Notes under the pieces: model-generated
Told to the model about the DNA's origin: nothing
Seen by the model: only the letters and a program-made list of their open reading frames with translations
Database searches by the model: none
Assembly (NCBI RefSeq): GCF_010389155.1
Contig: NC_057769.1
Coordinates: forward strand, 24,614,735 to 24,678,734
Reading direction: 5' to 3'
Source: Erigeron canadensis
Lineage: Eukaryota; Streptophyta; Magnoliopsida; Asterales; Asteraceae
Length of the DNA: 64,000 nt
Shown: piece by piece, positions 22,726-34,510 of the stretch
How positions within the stretch are numbered: the stretch's first letter is position 1
How the letters are laid out: each line of letters begins with the position of its first letter
Made by a program: the position numbers and the translations under genes

Positions 22726-23377
22726 TATAATACCATGATGTGGAAAGTTTTCAGCTGTCAACTTTTGCTAATAATCACTCCCGCCTACTTTTAGTAGTCT
22801 CACTAATCAACCATCATTTCTAATTTAGATAAAAAAAATAAAAAATACTAAGGACGGTACCCGCATAATACGTCAATGTTTGTGGCGGGGACTGTATGGT
22901 AGTTAGGGATGACTATTGGTGGTAGGAGCGTTGTCGTATGGTGTAGATAATTGATGCAAAAGTAATAGATGTAAAAGTTCAATTGGGATATTTTAATGGA
23001 TAAACACTGATTATGTAATATAATTATTAAGGATCTTTTAGACATTTTTTAACATTGTGATTCTTTTTATACCGGAAGATTCATTTGGCATCAATAGTTA
23101 TGTGCAAATCTTGTTTGGGAACTATAGTTAATTTATTTAATCATACATGTAGTTGTCTTACATTATATATTCATATAGATAATAACAATGTTGTAAAAAT
23201 CGGTCGATACACAATTTTCCCAAATCATTTTATGTATCAATGGGCTACCATGACAATCTTATCATAGTCGAACTAAAATCGGTCAATAGGTCAATATCAC
23301 ATGCTCGGGTCAATTTCGATCAAACTCGACGTATCGATCAATTTTGGCACAAATATAGTTTATGGATTCACTTAAAA
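22726..23377. other. Intergenic DNA with a dispersed 67-bp copy
   Basis: No gene is seen. The segment at about 23112-23178 ('ggaactatagttaatttatt' onward) recurs at about 34826-34892 with few changes, indicating a common repeat or a duplicated piece. Confidence 0.4.
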
Positions 23378-23767
23378 AGAGCTGGAAATTTTTGACACGA
23401 ACCTGTTAGCACGACATGACACGACCTGGTTTTTTCGTGTTTGGCCTTAACGTGTCCGGACATGTTAAGACACAAATAGTTATCGTGTCTTAATAGGTTC
23501 GGACCTGTTAAGACACGATAAGACAAGTAGTATATATATGGACATGTTAAAGATCTGTTAAAGACACGTTAAAGACCTGTTAAAGACACGATAAGATATG
23601 TTATCAGGTCCCTTATCGTGTAACTTTTAATAGGTCTCTTAACAGGTCCCTTATCGTATAACCTATTAAAAATCATGTCGTGTTCATGTTTGGAAAAACT
23701 GACACGATTTAGCTATCGTGTCGTGTTCGTGTCTTATCGTGTCGTGTCGACACGATATGCCGGCTCT
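23378..23767. repeat. Repeat rich in 'gacacgataagacac' words, possible hAT-like element
   Basis: The ends are weakly inverted (AGAGCTGG at left; AGAGCCGG reading inward from the right). The interior consists of alternating 'gacacgataagaca', 'gttaagacacg' and 'cgtgtcgtgtt' words that can fold back on each other. No open frame. This is a common type of short plant DNA-transposon derivative, but the family assignment is uncertain. Confidence 0.45.
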
Positions 23768-24231
23768 AGCAATTGTATTCAAAGCCCACATATCACTTTT
23801 TATATATTCAGCTATTGAGTTATTGACATTTGACAGATCAAGTAAAAGAACCCATTATTTTGGGCTGCCCAATAATCCGTATATTGAATGATGGGCTATT
23901 TTTTTTTAAGCTTTGGAACTAGGGTTACATTACATGGTTCGCTATATAACCACGCCACACATGTTCCTTCCGTCTTCACATCCATTTTTCCTTGATTCTG
24001 CAAATCCCATCGATCCCTTTTTTTTTTTCAATTTTATTCAGACATATTTATATTTATTACATTTCTAATATTCAATTTGTATTTCTACTTCTATATTTAT
24101 TCTGTACTTTTGTATTGTTTTATGATTACTAGTTTTGCAAAGAAGGCTATGATGACTAAAAAAACATACCATCAAACTCTGAAAGCTCATACAGCTTCTT
24201 TGATGAGTTTTTTAACATTAATACTGAGCCT

Positions 24232-24241
24232 ATGATTATTA

Positions 24242-24297
<56 letters not shown>
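24232..24297. repeat. (TTA)n microsatellite
   Basis: About 18-19 near-perfect ATT/TTA trinucleotide repeats. Likely hypervariable. Confidence 0.95.
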
Positions 24298-24543
24298 TTT
24301 AAGGCAACAATTTAGAGTCTCTGATGTGCTTTTCAATAGTGCAATCAGTGCTGTACGTTGCCAATAACAATATGTTACTGAGATTCTGGCATATGTTTGT
24401 TTAATCTTACTTATGCATTCAGATGTTTCTACATTTTTGAACTTAATTTCAATTCAATCGAAACTAGTTTTTATAATTATGATTTTTTTTTATATCAACA
24501 TGTTTGTTATATGGCATCAACATCTTTGTATTACTTTTTCAGG

Positions 24544-25518
24544 TTAAGTCACCTGAGTAACAATATACTTTTTCTCATTTAGATAGTTGATTATTGAACT
24601 GGATTATTGATGTGTATCATTTATATACTTTTCAACTTTTTATATGGTTGAGCAACTGCTGACTTTGATGACCTGTTATTACAGGTTAATCTTTATTTAC
24701 ATGGTTGCCTATTAAACTGGATGACTAATGTACTTTTCCTCATTTACATGGTTGTTCATTGGACTGATATACATCAGCCCATTGAACTGATAGAAATAAA
24801 GGAGATTATTATATAATTATATTATAATATTATATAATGTATAAACATATATTAAGTATGTATGTTTATATTTTTAATAATATCATAATAATATTATTGT
24901 ACTAGCAATATAAATTAGTATATAATCTTTAACCTTGGAAGCTTTAACAACCCACCAATCAACTCAATCTGTTATGACCTGTACTTTAGGATTTCACTTT
25001 TCTTTTTGATCAATAATAACCCGCCTGAAAATACTTTAAAGTTTAGTATCACTTAAATTTCTGAACTGATGACCCAGTATGACCCAATATGACCCATGAC
25101 CCAATTTATGGACATTTGGGTCAATTTGAAACGAAAGACCATGGTTGTTAGAATTTTTACCTCAATTTTTGAAGAAAATTGATGAAGATGATGAAGATAA
25201 TTTTTTCCAATATAGAGTTTAATTGTTCTTGTAGATCATTTGGTTAACCAAGTAAAAAATAGAAAAATATATTGGTTATATATACTAATAATCCAGTTTA
25301 ATGAGCAAACATATAAATGAGGCAAAATACATTGATCATTCAGTATAATGAGCAACCATGTAAATAGAGATTAACCTGTTATAACAGGTTATCAGGTCAA
25401 CAGTTGGTCAACCATGTAAAAAATTGAAAAGTATATGGGTAATACACATCAATAATATAGTTCAATGGGCAACTATGTAAATGAGGGAAAATACATTGTT
25501 CATTTAGTGACTTGACCC
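24544..25518. repeat. Long inverted repeat with ~240-bp arms and ~500-bp loop
   Basis: The left arm (about 24544-24775) matches the reverse complement of the right arm (about 25271-25518) over its length, including 'ctggattattgatgtgtat', 'tatacttttcaa', 'cctgttattacaggttaatc' versus 'cctgttataacaggttaatc', and repeated 'tttacatggttg' and 'attgaactg' words. Within each arm the 'catggttg..cattgaactg' motif recurs several times. The loop is AT-rich with 'tgacccaatatgaccc' words. There is no coding capacity. It may be two copies of one element in opposite orientation or a large foldback element. Confidence 0.75.
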
Positions 25519-25864
25519 TATCTTTTTTTTTTCTTTTTCAAAACCACGTTAAGTTTTATATTACGTAATATGAAAACAAAAAGTTATCATAAATATACCG
25601 AAACTACCGATAAAAAAAATGAGACTTGTCTTGTTCTTTAGTCGATATGTCTTTTAAGTTCTAAATTTTGAGTTACCTTATAGATATCAAATAGTAATAT
25701 ATGTTAATTATTATATTATTGTGTAACTATTTAAGGTATACTTTTTATCAATATTTTGAACGACAATACAGTAATACACTATCTATCCATTATGAGTTGA
25801 AATTGGTAAATACTCGTATTAATTATTATTATTCTATCGATTAATCTATATATATATATATATA

Positions 25865-26721
25865 TTAGGTATTTTACCCCACGCAATGCGCGTATTATTA
25901 TAAATTATTGTTCAATTAGTGTTGATTTAAATGTTTTGATGTAGACATACACAATAACAAATATTTTGTTTAATTAGTTCAATGTGATTGTTCTTATTAA
26001 TTTCATAAGCATGTGAATATAAATAAAACAATGTTAAATATGGGTATAATATATCACTATCAAAATGTTATTAAAGATAAATATGAAAACAATTGATGTT
26101 TACACTTGAATATTTTCAAAATGTTCATTGGGCATTATGGAGGTTTTTACCAACTAAATTGATGAACATTTTCCTTCAACCTTAATCATAATAATAAGAA
26201 CATATATAAAAAATAAAGAGAAAAGTCCTCCATGTTTATAAAAAAATTTAAAAAAAAAAACTTATATTAAATAAAAAAGAAAATTGTTTTTACATGATCA
26301 CCAAGAAAAAGATAATAAAAAAGAAAACTAAATTAATATATCAAATGATAAATGTGATATAGTCAGAGTTTATAATACGTAAGATTAAATATAACTATTT
26401 TGAAAACTAAATATATTTTCAGTTTTAAAAGTATATTTTAAGTTTATACAGTTTATGATTTTTTTTTTCTTTGCTTTTGAGTTTTGTAAAAGACATATAT
26501 AAAATAGAGATAAATATTGTCAAAAATTATAGAGATGCCACATAGGATAAAAACTATGTGGCAAATTTTAAAAATAGCTTTAAATTTGAAGAGGCCTTTA
26601 AAAGGCTAGGTTAACTATTGTTTTAAGGATAAAAACCTATGTGGCAAATTTTAAAAATAGCTTTAAATTTGAAGAGGCCTTTAAAAGGCTAGGTTAACTA
26701 TTGTTTTAATAATTATATAGA
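25865..26721 (-). mobile_element. Non-autonomous Helitron inserted in a (TA)n tract
   Basis: Read on the minus strand, the 857-bp element starts A|TCTATATAATTATTAAAAC (5' TC terminus at 26721) and ends with the hairpin region CGCGCATTGCG, then GGGGTAAAATACCTAA|T at 25865. Both sides are (TA)n, so it split an AT microsatellite, consistent with the Helitron A|T target. No coding sequence is seen. A relative with the same 5' and 3' ends lies at 56479-57201 in the opposite orientation. Confidence 0.7.
26545..26709. repeat. 82/83-bp tandem duplication at the Helitron 5' end
   Basis: Two copies (26545-26626 and 26627-26709) differ by a single inserted C. Each carries 'tatgtggcaaattttaaaaa' and 'gaggcctttaaaaggctagg'. 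Confidence 0.95.
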
Positions 26722-26740
26722 TATATATATATATATATAT

Positions 26741-27136
26741 GGTAGTTTTAACGTGAGAACCACATATATATAGAGAACCGTGAGAACCATTAGTTTTTCT
26801 CTTTTTATTTTTTTCTTTTTTTTGTGGTTTTTATTTTTTTAATTTTTGTTTTTTACTTTTTTCAACTTTTTTTTTTATATTTTCTTTTTAACAAAAACCC
26901 ATTAAAAAAAAATTTGTAAAAAATCATATGGGTTACGCGTTAAGAAAACGTATGAATACGGTACGGTTGTTGCCCTACATTCGTTCTAAAGGGGTTGTCA
27001 CCGGACGCATATGGGAATGGTATGGATTTGATGGCCGACGATTCAATAGATGGTGACGGTTGTTACGGTACATGCGTAACCTTTAATGCTAAGGGTTCTC
27101 ACGGTTCTCACCATATATATGGTTCTGATCCCTTCT
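26741..27136. mobile_element. Small TIR element with 'gtgagaacc' termini
   Basis: The left end has 'cgtgagaaccacatatatat' then 'agaaccgtgagaacc'. The right end, in reverse complement, has 'cagaaccatatatatggtga' then 'gaaccgtgagaacc', giving ~40-bp imperfect terminal inverted repeats. The interior is T-rich at left and has 'ggttacgcgt' / 'acatgcgtaacc' inverted words. The 103-residue frame crossing it shows no domain. The target duplication cannot be resolved because both flanks are AT or CT microsatellites. Confidence 0.55.
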
Positions 27137-28235
27137 CTCTCTCTCTCTATATATATATATATTCTTATTTTTATTTTTTTCACCTAAACATCGAATTTAT
27201 ATATACATTTATTTTTATTTATCTATTATTTGATACATTTAAAGTTTATTTATCTATATTTACAATTGAAAGGCATTCACTATATATTTTTTTTGGTTTA
27301 TATTAACTACTAGGTTAGTTACGTGCACGTTTATATATTGATTTCTGGTAAATTATATATAAAAAAACAACTATAGAATTTAAGGTGAATGATCATATAT
27401 CATAAAAAACACGTTGGAATTGAATGAAGAGACGGATATAATCTAAAATGTGACAAACTTGTTCATCTCTTAACATAAACTCCAACATAAGATCTTTATC
27501 ACTCTCATTTAACATTTAAGAAAAGAACTCTGACACTTTTAGTGTGTGTCATAGGTTTTTGGTTAATTTAAAATTATTAATGCTTATTAATTTAGATGTT
27601 CATAGTATTTTTATTAAGTTTTGTGAGATTATATACCAAATATTTATTATGTGTTGTAAAAATTAACCAAAAATTTTATTGGATCAAATAGTTTATGTTT
27701 CACATTAAAATCTTGAAATTGTTTTTTTTCTTCCTCACTTTCACTCTATCACAAGACTTCTTTTTATAAACAATACTATTGTTACCAACTAAACCCGTTA
27801 AGAATCTTTGAGTTGCTGTAATCAAATTGATATATCTTTATGGAAAATGATTAATCTTTCTAACAGAAATATAACTTAAAGATTCTTTTAATATCATAAA
27901 ATTTTGACAGCATCACTTCATTTCGTACAACCATATATAATTATTAATTATCAATTAATTTAACAAACAAAATCTTGACGCTGGTTCTAAGATAAAGGTA
28001 TACATTATGCAATATCACCTAGGTTAATCATGCACAACCCATTCATGCATCATCCAAAACCACTATTCTATAAATATGCATGGGTGATCTAAACCATCAT
28101 AAACAAATAACAATTATGGCAAAACAAAGAATCGATTATAAAGGAGACAAAGTTGATTCAATTAAGTAAAACGAACATGGTTTTAAACTTAGATTTTAGT
28201 TTTTATAGCAATTGATTGAACTAAACTATATATAT
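27137..28235. other. AT-rich DNA with a Helitron 3' end
   Basis: No gene is seen. At 27310-27335 the minus strand reads ACGTGCACGTAACTAACCTAG|T, a palindromic stem followed by CTAG and T, as at Helitron 3' termini; the rest of that element is not delimited. Confidence 0.4.
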
Positions 28236-28239
28236 AAAA

Positions 28240-28275
28240 CTAGATTATTTTCACGCGTAAAACACGAGATTAACG
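28240..28275 (-). mobile_element. Helitron 3' terminus (minus orientation)
   Basis: On the minus strand, an imperfect stem TTTTACGCGTGAAAA leads to TAATCTAG|T. The body, extending to the right, resembles the start of the element at 54817 onward (shared 'cacgcgtaa', 'ataacat', 'tagtaact' words). Confidence 0.45.
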
Positions 28276-28354
28276 TAATAAGTTTTTATAATAACATAAT
28301 TAGTAACTATAAAAATAACATGTTAGAATATGATGGTAAAAAGATTTTAAAAAA

Positions 28355-29010
28355 TCAAGATTGTTTGTCTGCTTAGGAGTTGAAAATGAAGATGAAAAGC
28401 TGATTTGTGGTTTCTAGTATATTTTTTTTTTTTGAAGATTCAAACCTATATTGAAGATTAGAAGAATAGTGAGAAACTAGTAAAAGATGTATAAACTAGA
28501 AGTTAAATTCACTCCGATCCAATTTGTATTTGGATCCATTTATAGAACAGAGTAAAAACAATGATATCTATATGGAAGTGTAATTACATTGAAGAGATCT
28601 GGAAGTTTATTAATGATTAAAGAGTAAAAACAATAATTGCTTATGAAGAGTTAAAAGGGAGTTGTATTAGATCTGGAAGTTTATTAATGATTAAAGAGTA
28701 AAAACAATGATATCTATATGGAAGTGTAATTACATTGAAGAGTAAAAACAATGATATCAGATACTGTACGGAAGTTGCACAAAGAAGGTGCCAAACCCTT
28801 TTTCTTTTCCCTTTTTTGAGTTTGTGTGTTCAACTTCTATTTTTAGTAGCTTATCAACAACCGTATTCACAACAATGATAATGACAATTTCAGCTATTTT
28901 TAGTAATGGTTACAAGATTGTTTGTCTGCTTAGGAATTGAAAATGAAGATGAAAAGTTGATTTGTGGTTTTTGACTTTATTGAAGATTAGAAGCTAGCGA
29001 GAAGCTAGTA
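28355..29010 (-). pseudogene. Two head-to-tail remnants of NLR 5' regions
   Basis: 28355-28846 repeats the leader and promoter of the NLR relic at 22283-22725, with internal duplication of an 'aagtttattaatgattaaag' block. Starting at about 28848 a second copy begins inside the NLR coding sequence (the codons for the VVNTVVDKL region, reverse strand) and continues through the leader to about 29010. In this copy the start codon is ATA instead of ATG. The arrangement looks like unequal exchange followed by deletion of the gene bodies. Confidence 0.7.
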
Positions 29011-30080
29011 AAAGATGTTTAGGGGAGTACAAAATATAAGGAAAGAAATTACATCATAAAGATTATATATGGTTGCTCGAATCATACTATTACTGTGTAT
29101 ATTTTTAAATCGTTTAAGTTGCTCGAATAATATTGATGTTAATTTTTTAGCTTTTATTAATATATTCGAAAACTAGCTGTTCATCGAACGTACGTGGACA
29201 TTAAAAGATATATGTCATTTAAACTTACTTTTAAGAAGATCAAACTAGTCACACGTTTACACGTGCCAACCTATCCAAGATATAACATTTGCTTTTAAGA
29301 AATCAATTTTCATACGTGAGTCACGCCATGGAAGGACATCCTGATCTTGATTTAAAATGGTTATTTTAGAATCCGATTTGAAATACTTAATTTTTAACTA
29401 ACTAGTGAGAAGTGATATAATCATCATATATTTTTAATGAAATAATATATTTCCTACCAAATCACTCTGATTAATAATCATCAAAATGCCTTTTTTTCAT
29501 GTTTACAAAATTAAGCATCAATTTCCTTAGCTAAAATCTTTTGTTGAAAAATTAATATAATAATAAAAGAATAAAGCTTAGTTTGCTAAAATTTTGACTT
29601 TAATTTGTTTTAAAAGTAAATTTTGTTGGAAACTTCATGTCACGATTCGACAACGGAAGGTATAACATATATTGTTTTAACCGGGTCCGTATTAAAGAAC
29701 TCTTTCGTAGCAGAAATGCTTATTTCAAATAACTAATGGGGAAAAATCTCATACTAATCCGTCCGAAGGCACGACGATTAATAAGGATAAATCTTTACCC
29801 CTCTAACTTAAATCTGATTATAACCAAAGTAAACCCTTATAAAAAGATTTAAATTTTATGTTATCATCAAGGCTTGAAAATAAATTCTCATGCAAGAGGA
29901 TAACCTTTTATATCTAAAAGAATTTCTACAAAATATTAATTGTATTTCATATATCATTGCCTGCCACGTATAAAGTTAATCGAGGCTTTTAATGACGGTG
30001 ACCAACTTTCTTGAACAACCAATCCCTGCTGATTTTGTTAAAAGATGTTTGTGTTGGTGAGTTCGGTTTTTGTAACAACA
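29011..30080. other. Intergenic or transposon-derived DNA, no gene recognised
   Basis: AT-rich with no protein-like frame. Sequence from about 29630 ('tgttggaaacttcatgtcac') could be an old LTR fragment, but no partner was found. Confidence 0.3.
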
Positions 30081-30082
30081 AA

Positions 30083-30118
30083 CTAGTTATTTGCCATCCC
30101 GCGCTTCGCTGCGAGTAA
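30083..30118 (-). mobile_element. Helitron 3' terminus (minus orientation)
   Basis: The minus strand reads CTCGCAGCGAAGCGCGGG (a GC-rich hairpin), then ATGGCAAATAACTAG|T, a standard Helitron 3' end. The body to the right is non-coding and its 5' end was not located. Confidence 0.55.
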
Positions 30119-30119
30119 A

Positions 30120-31457
30120 ATATGTTTTATGTTTTTGAACATGAATGTTAACATGTCAATATTCATGTAAAGTAAGTTGACTTTGTTTAATTGAGAAGTT
30201 AACAAAAGTTGGCATAAACCAAAAAAAAATACTTGCACATATTTTAACCCTTTGTATATTAAAGTTTACCAGATGTGATTTGTTAGCTGTACACGTGTCC
30301 CACATAGACCGTTTCCTGATGAAACTTGGCATAAATCAGAAAAAGACTTGCACATATTTTATTTTCGAGCTTTTAAAGAGAGCATAACGGTACTTTTCAT
30401 GGAAATGAGTATAAATCTGAGATGCGAAAGATGTTGTTGATGATGGGTTGGTAAGTTTTACATAATATTAAAACCATCATCACCGCCATCCCCTAGATAT
30501 AAAGTGGGTTTCAAGTTTGAACGGGTCCTCACCGCACCCTTTTTCCAAAATTGCAACTTCCGACGACAACCCACTTTCATGGCGCGAGACAGACGCTCTT
30601 ACAAACTATAAAAAAAAAAAAAAAAGCTTTTCAAGATTAAATTGATTTTTTTTTTTTGAGATATTGTTCCCACGAGCCACACGATGTAGACGCAATTGTC
30701 ACATGCCACCTCATACACAATTGTTGTCCAAACCTTTACAACCAAAAAGATTAAACAAAATAAAAGATAAAAAACCATAATAAATTATTTCAAATATTGT
30801 TACTTACTTACTTTATAAATTTCAATATAGGTTAAATTACTACATATTAAAAACATCATATTTTTTCTCACAATCTTTTATTATACTAAAACACAATTAT
30901 TTTAATAACTTATTAACCAATTACATTTTCTTGATTTCTTTAATTCTCAATATTTCTGTAAGTATATAACTTTAATTTTGTATATTATCATAATATTATT
31001 ACTCTTTTTTTTCTTATTATTATTAGATATACAAAAACTGTGATTGTATCACTTTATGTTCAGACTTTAGAGTAGTAAATTTTGTTGATTTTTAGTGAAA
31101 ATAATGATTATTTTTCAACAGTTTAACCTATAGTAAAAAATTCTAAAAAAATGTTCTTATGAACTTTTTGATGTAATTTTGACTATTTTCAAGTAACTTT
31201 AGTTCAGATTTCAAGTTGATGAGGAGGAATTTTGAACACATATGAACCTCTAATGAAATTACCCGTGTCCAATCCGGTCTACAAAACATTGGAAGTTAGA
31301 GGGTTTGGGTGATATATATAGGATTGGGTTGTAAAGGGTGACTCGTGTAATCTGTTTATTAAATGAGTTATTTTGGGTTGGACTGGTGATAAATGGGTTG
31401 GCCTACTAACCCGTTTAAGTAAATGCGGATTTGATTAAGATAAAAAATGTTATATAG
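30120..31457. other. AT-rich non-genic DNA
   Basis: No gene is seen. Includes poly-A and poly-T runs near 30609-30660. Confidence 0.35.
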
Positions 31458-31462
31458 ATAAC

Positions 31463-34135
31463 AGTAACATCCGTCATTTTAAAAACCTGGATTTCAAAAA
31501 ACTTTTCCATACGGCGTTTAAAATTAGCGGAAAATGATCACTTTAAAACTGCTTCATCCATAACCGGATGGTACCTTTATAAAATGGTGTTACTAACGTG
31601 CATCGTCAAAACAATATAAATGAAATCCAAGTTATGACACCAACATAAATGCCATCATGGTTACAGGTTCATGAATCGTAAATAAAGTAGCCAAGACATA
31701 AGGCTAAAAGGGGAAGTCTAAGCATCTAACAAACTATGCTAGTCTTCATTATTGCATCTACCTATCTCACCGAGCTAATCCTTTCCTAGCTCAAACCTGC
31801 TTATCCTGAAAGACACAACATTTTTATAAAAGCAAGTGTTAGCTAATAAATTAGCTAAGTAAGATACACACATTTATAAAACGTTCTTCATTTTACTTTC
31901 ATAAAACTTCGTCATATTTTACTTCTCAAAACATAATCACATTACGTATCATCCACAACAATCATAGATAATCCCATCTTTACTTATTCCTACATCCCAA
32001 CACATCATATCATATCAACATATATATACAACTTAATCAACATCTCCTATCTTGGCATAACACACATACACATATCCCACATATACATATTAGCACGTGT
32101 AGAGTATATACTCCTAATTGTGCCTATCAACGATACATCATACTTATCACACGTCTCAACACATCTTATTAAATCCCACGTCACATTGTAATCTCACGTC
32201 TTAAATTACATGTACATCTTTCTCACATATTCATATATTTATCTTAATCAACTTATTCTCACGTCTTACATCTTTACATGTTACGCACTAGCTTTACAAC
32301 TAGCACGATTTCCCACGTCTTACGCACTAGCATTACAACTAGTACGATTTCCCATGTCTTACGCACTAGCTTTACAACTAGCACGGTTTCCCACGTCTTA
32401 CGCACTAGCTTTACAACTACCACGGTTTCCCACGTCTTACGCACTAGCTTTACAACTAGCACGGGTTAAGCTTAACACTTCCCACGTCAATCTCACGTAT
32501 TTAGCTATAACATTTCCCACGTATTTATATCTTTCTTACTTTTTATGCACTAACACTAAGGCTAGAACGGTTTCCCACATCTCACATTTCACTTTAACAT
32601 TAGGTACAATCGTCACCTAATTAGTCCCACGTCTACTTTGCATTTACTCCCACTAACGTGCATAACTAATAACAATTCTCACGTGTATCCAGTGAACTAG
32701 ACATATCATACTTAAGTCCCACATACAAGCCATCACATATCAACAATAAGGCATCTCAACGACATTATCAACGACACATATCTTAAACATATCATGACAA
32801 CGTAATTATAAGCATAATATGCACATATTTACTTCTACTTTAAACATCATCACATCAACATAAATCATTTTAACATGCATACATTCCCACATAACCTCTC
32901 GCATTACTCGGAAACCCCACACACATAAGATAATCTGATTAAGAGGTTAATTATAAAAAAACCACATTTTGTTGTGCCTCCAGCGTGAGAAAAGTCATGT
33001 ATCTTACCTTGGTACAGCTTATCAATGAGTTATATATATCTTACAGTGCTTGCTTAATATCCCCGACATCCTATTATACGTTAAACATACATTACATGAG
33101 TTATAAGGAGCGAAAACAGTAAATTACAGTTAGTGGGGTGCACCAAAAAGTTAGTGGGTCGCACTGAAGACACTCTCACCCCAAACTGACCCTTAGTGGG
33201 TTGCACCACTTTCCAGTGGGCCTCACTGGCTTCAGATTTATCAAAAAACGGGATTTTCTTGTTTCATTCGTTTCGAACTCATCTCAGACCTTTACGACCT
33301 GAAACTTTCTAGATCACTTCAAGACATCTTTTAGGACTTAATTAACACCATGAAACCACCAATTGATCCTTGAATCAAATACAACAATGATTCACTCTTT
33401 AAGACACCCGAAAAACGTAAAATCGGTAACGTGTTGATCAAAATCTCAATACATCAAGTGGGTTTCCAATTAACCACCTGAAATAGACTCTAATGCATCT
33501 AAACAACATAATTCATCATTAAAGTTTGCAACTTGATGTTGCTAGCTAAGTCAATTAACGACTTTATTCACGAAAACATCAATTTTTAACCGAAAACACT
33601 TATATTGATCTTCCGCAGCCCTCATGGCCGAATTATATGGACAAAATCTTACCAAAGAGCCTAATTAACAATCAAGGAATGATGTTATACCTGTAGGGAA
33701 GATAAACGGATCGAAAACCTATGGAAATCACCACCGAAATCACCCGAATCCTTGGAAATCACCTAGGGTTTTGTGTGAAAGACTTTTCTAGGGTTTAGAT
33801 ATGTTTTTCCAGCATTATGGTTGACCTACATGCTCTATATATACTGGAGGAACTTTGGAAACTTTACATCTAAGCCCTCGCACTTCGTTACAACTCGTTT
33901 CGGCCCTTAACGGCTCTTTTAACGCTTACGAGAACACTTATCGACCCTTATATTTTATCGGGAACATTAATTGACTTTATTAAACATTATCAACTTTAAT
34001 TTCATTACTTTAACCACTTTAACACATATCTCACGTTAATCATTTAATTCACATAAGCACATACAAAACACATAGTAACTAACGGTCGCTAACGGCAAGT
34101 TAACGGTCAACATCAAAAAGTTTTGAGATGTTACA
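31463..34135 (+). mobile_element. Probable 2.7-kb solo LTR, Ty3/gypsy style
   Basis: The left border reads AGTAACATCCGTCATTTT (a decayed TGTAACATCC) and the right border TTTTGAGATGTTACA, the TGTAACATC..GATGTTACA pair familiar from large plant gypsy LTRs. The flanks ATAAC (31458-31462) and ATAAT match in 4 of 5 positions, as a weathered target duplication. A TATA-like CTCTATATATACTGG lies near 33832-33846, about 300 bp before the right end, as in U3-R-U5. There is no internal gag-pol and no second LTR nearby, hence solo LTR. Much of the interior is rich in 'cccacgtctt' words. Confidence 0.55.
32281..32464. repeat. 39-bp tandem repeat, about 4.7 copies
   Basis: Units start at 32281, 32320, 32359, 32398 and 32437, each built on 'ttacgcactagctttacaac' and 'tagcacgatttcccacgtc'. 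Copies differ by one to three bases. The 39-bp period keeps both strands open, which creates spurious repetitive frames; it is almost certainly non-coding satellite inside the solo LTR. Confidence 0.95.
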
Positions 34136-34510
34136 ATAATGGTTGATTTAATGCATCAAGTTAGAATGTAAAGATAACGAAAATCTTTTGTTTATTTCTT
34201 TTCACAATTCTTGCTGTTATTTTGAAGTTGTAAATTTTTTACAATTACTTGTAAAGTGTTTGATGGGTTGAGAATCCAACACCATTTGACATTCTTGACA
34301 CGGGAAACCCATTTCACCCGTTTAGATAAACAAGTTACATGCGTCGTGTCTTGGGTTGAGTTTGTCCAGGTTTTTAAAGGTTTTTAACACACTTATCATA
34401 TGGTCGTATTTTGGTTCGATGGATCTAACCTGTCATCTGTCAACCTAAACACGACCTGATTAACACCGCTAGCTTTAATTGAATTCAGATTGAATTTATA
34501 TATGACTAGT
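34136..34510. other. Non-genic DNA with 'gacccat' words
   Basis: No gene is seen. 'acccatttcacccgtttag' and 'atcaacctaaacacgacctg' words suggest an old hAT-type MITE. Confidence 0.3.

Noticed and set aside
24232..25518. CRISPR-like or phage-type repeat structure
   Set aside because: The repeats are degenerate and inverted, without regular spacers, and the genome is a plant's.
26995..27306. 103-codon frame beginning MSPDAYGNGMDLMADDS
   Set aside because: Lies in the right half and flank of a TIR element and ends in Tyr/Phe/Ile from AT microsatellite; no family resemblance.
32210..32620. 136-codon frame with 13-residue repeats, open on both strands
   Set aside because: The repeat period (39 bp) is a multiple of three, so open frames arise automatically; it sits inside a probable solo LTR.
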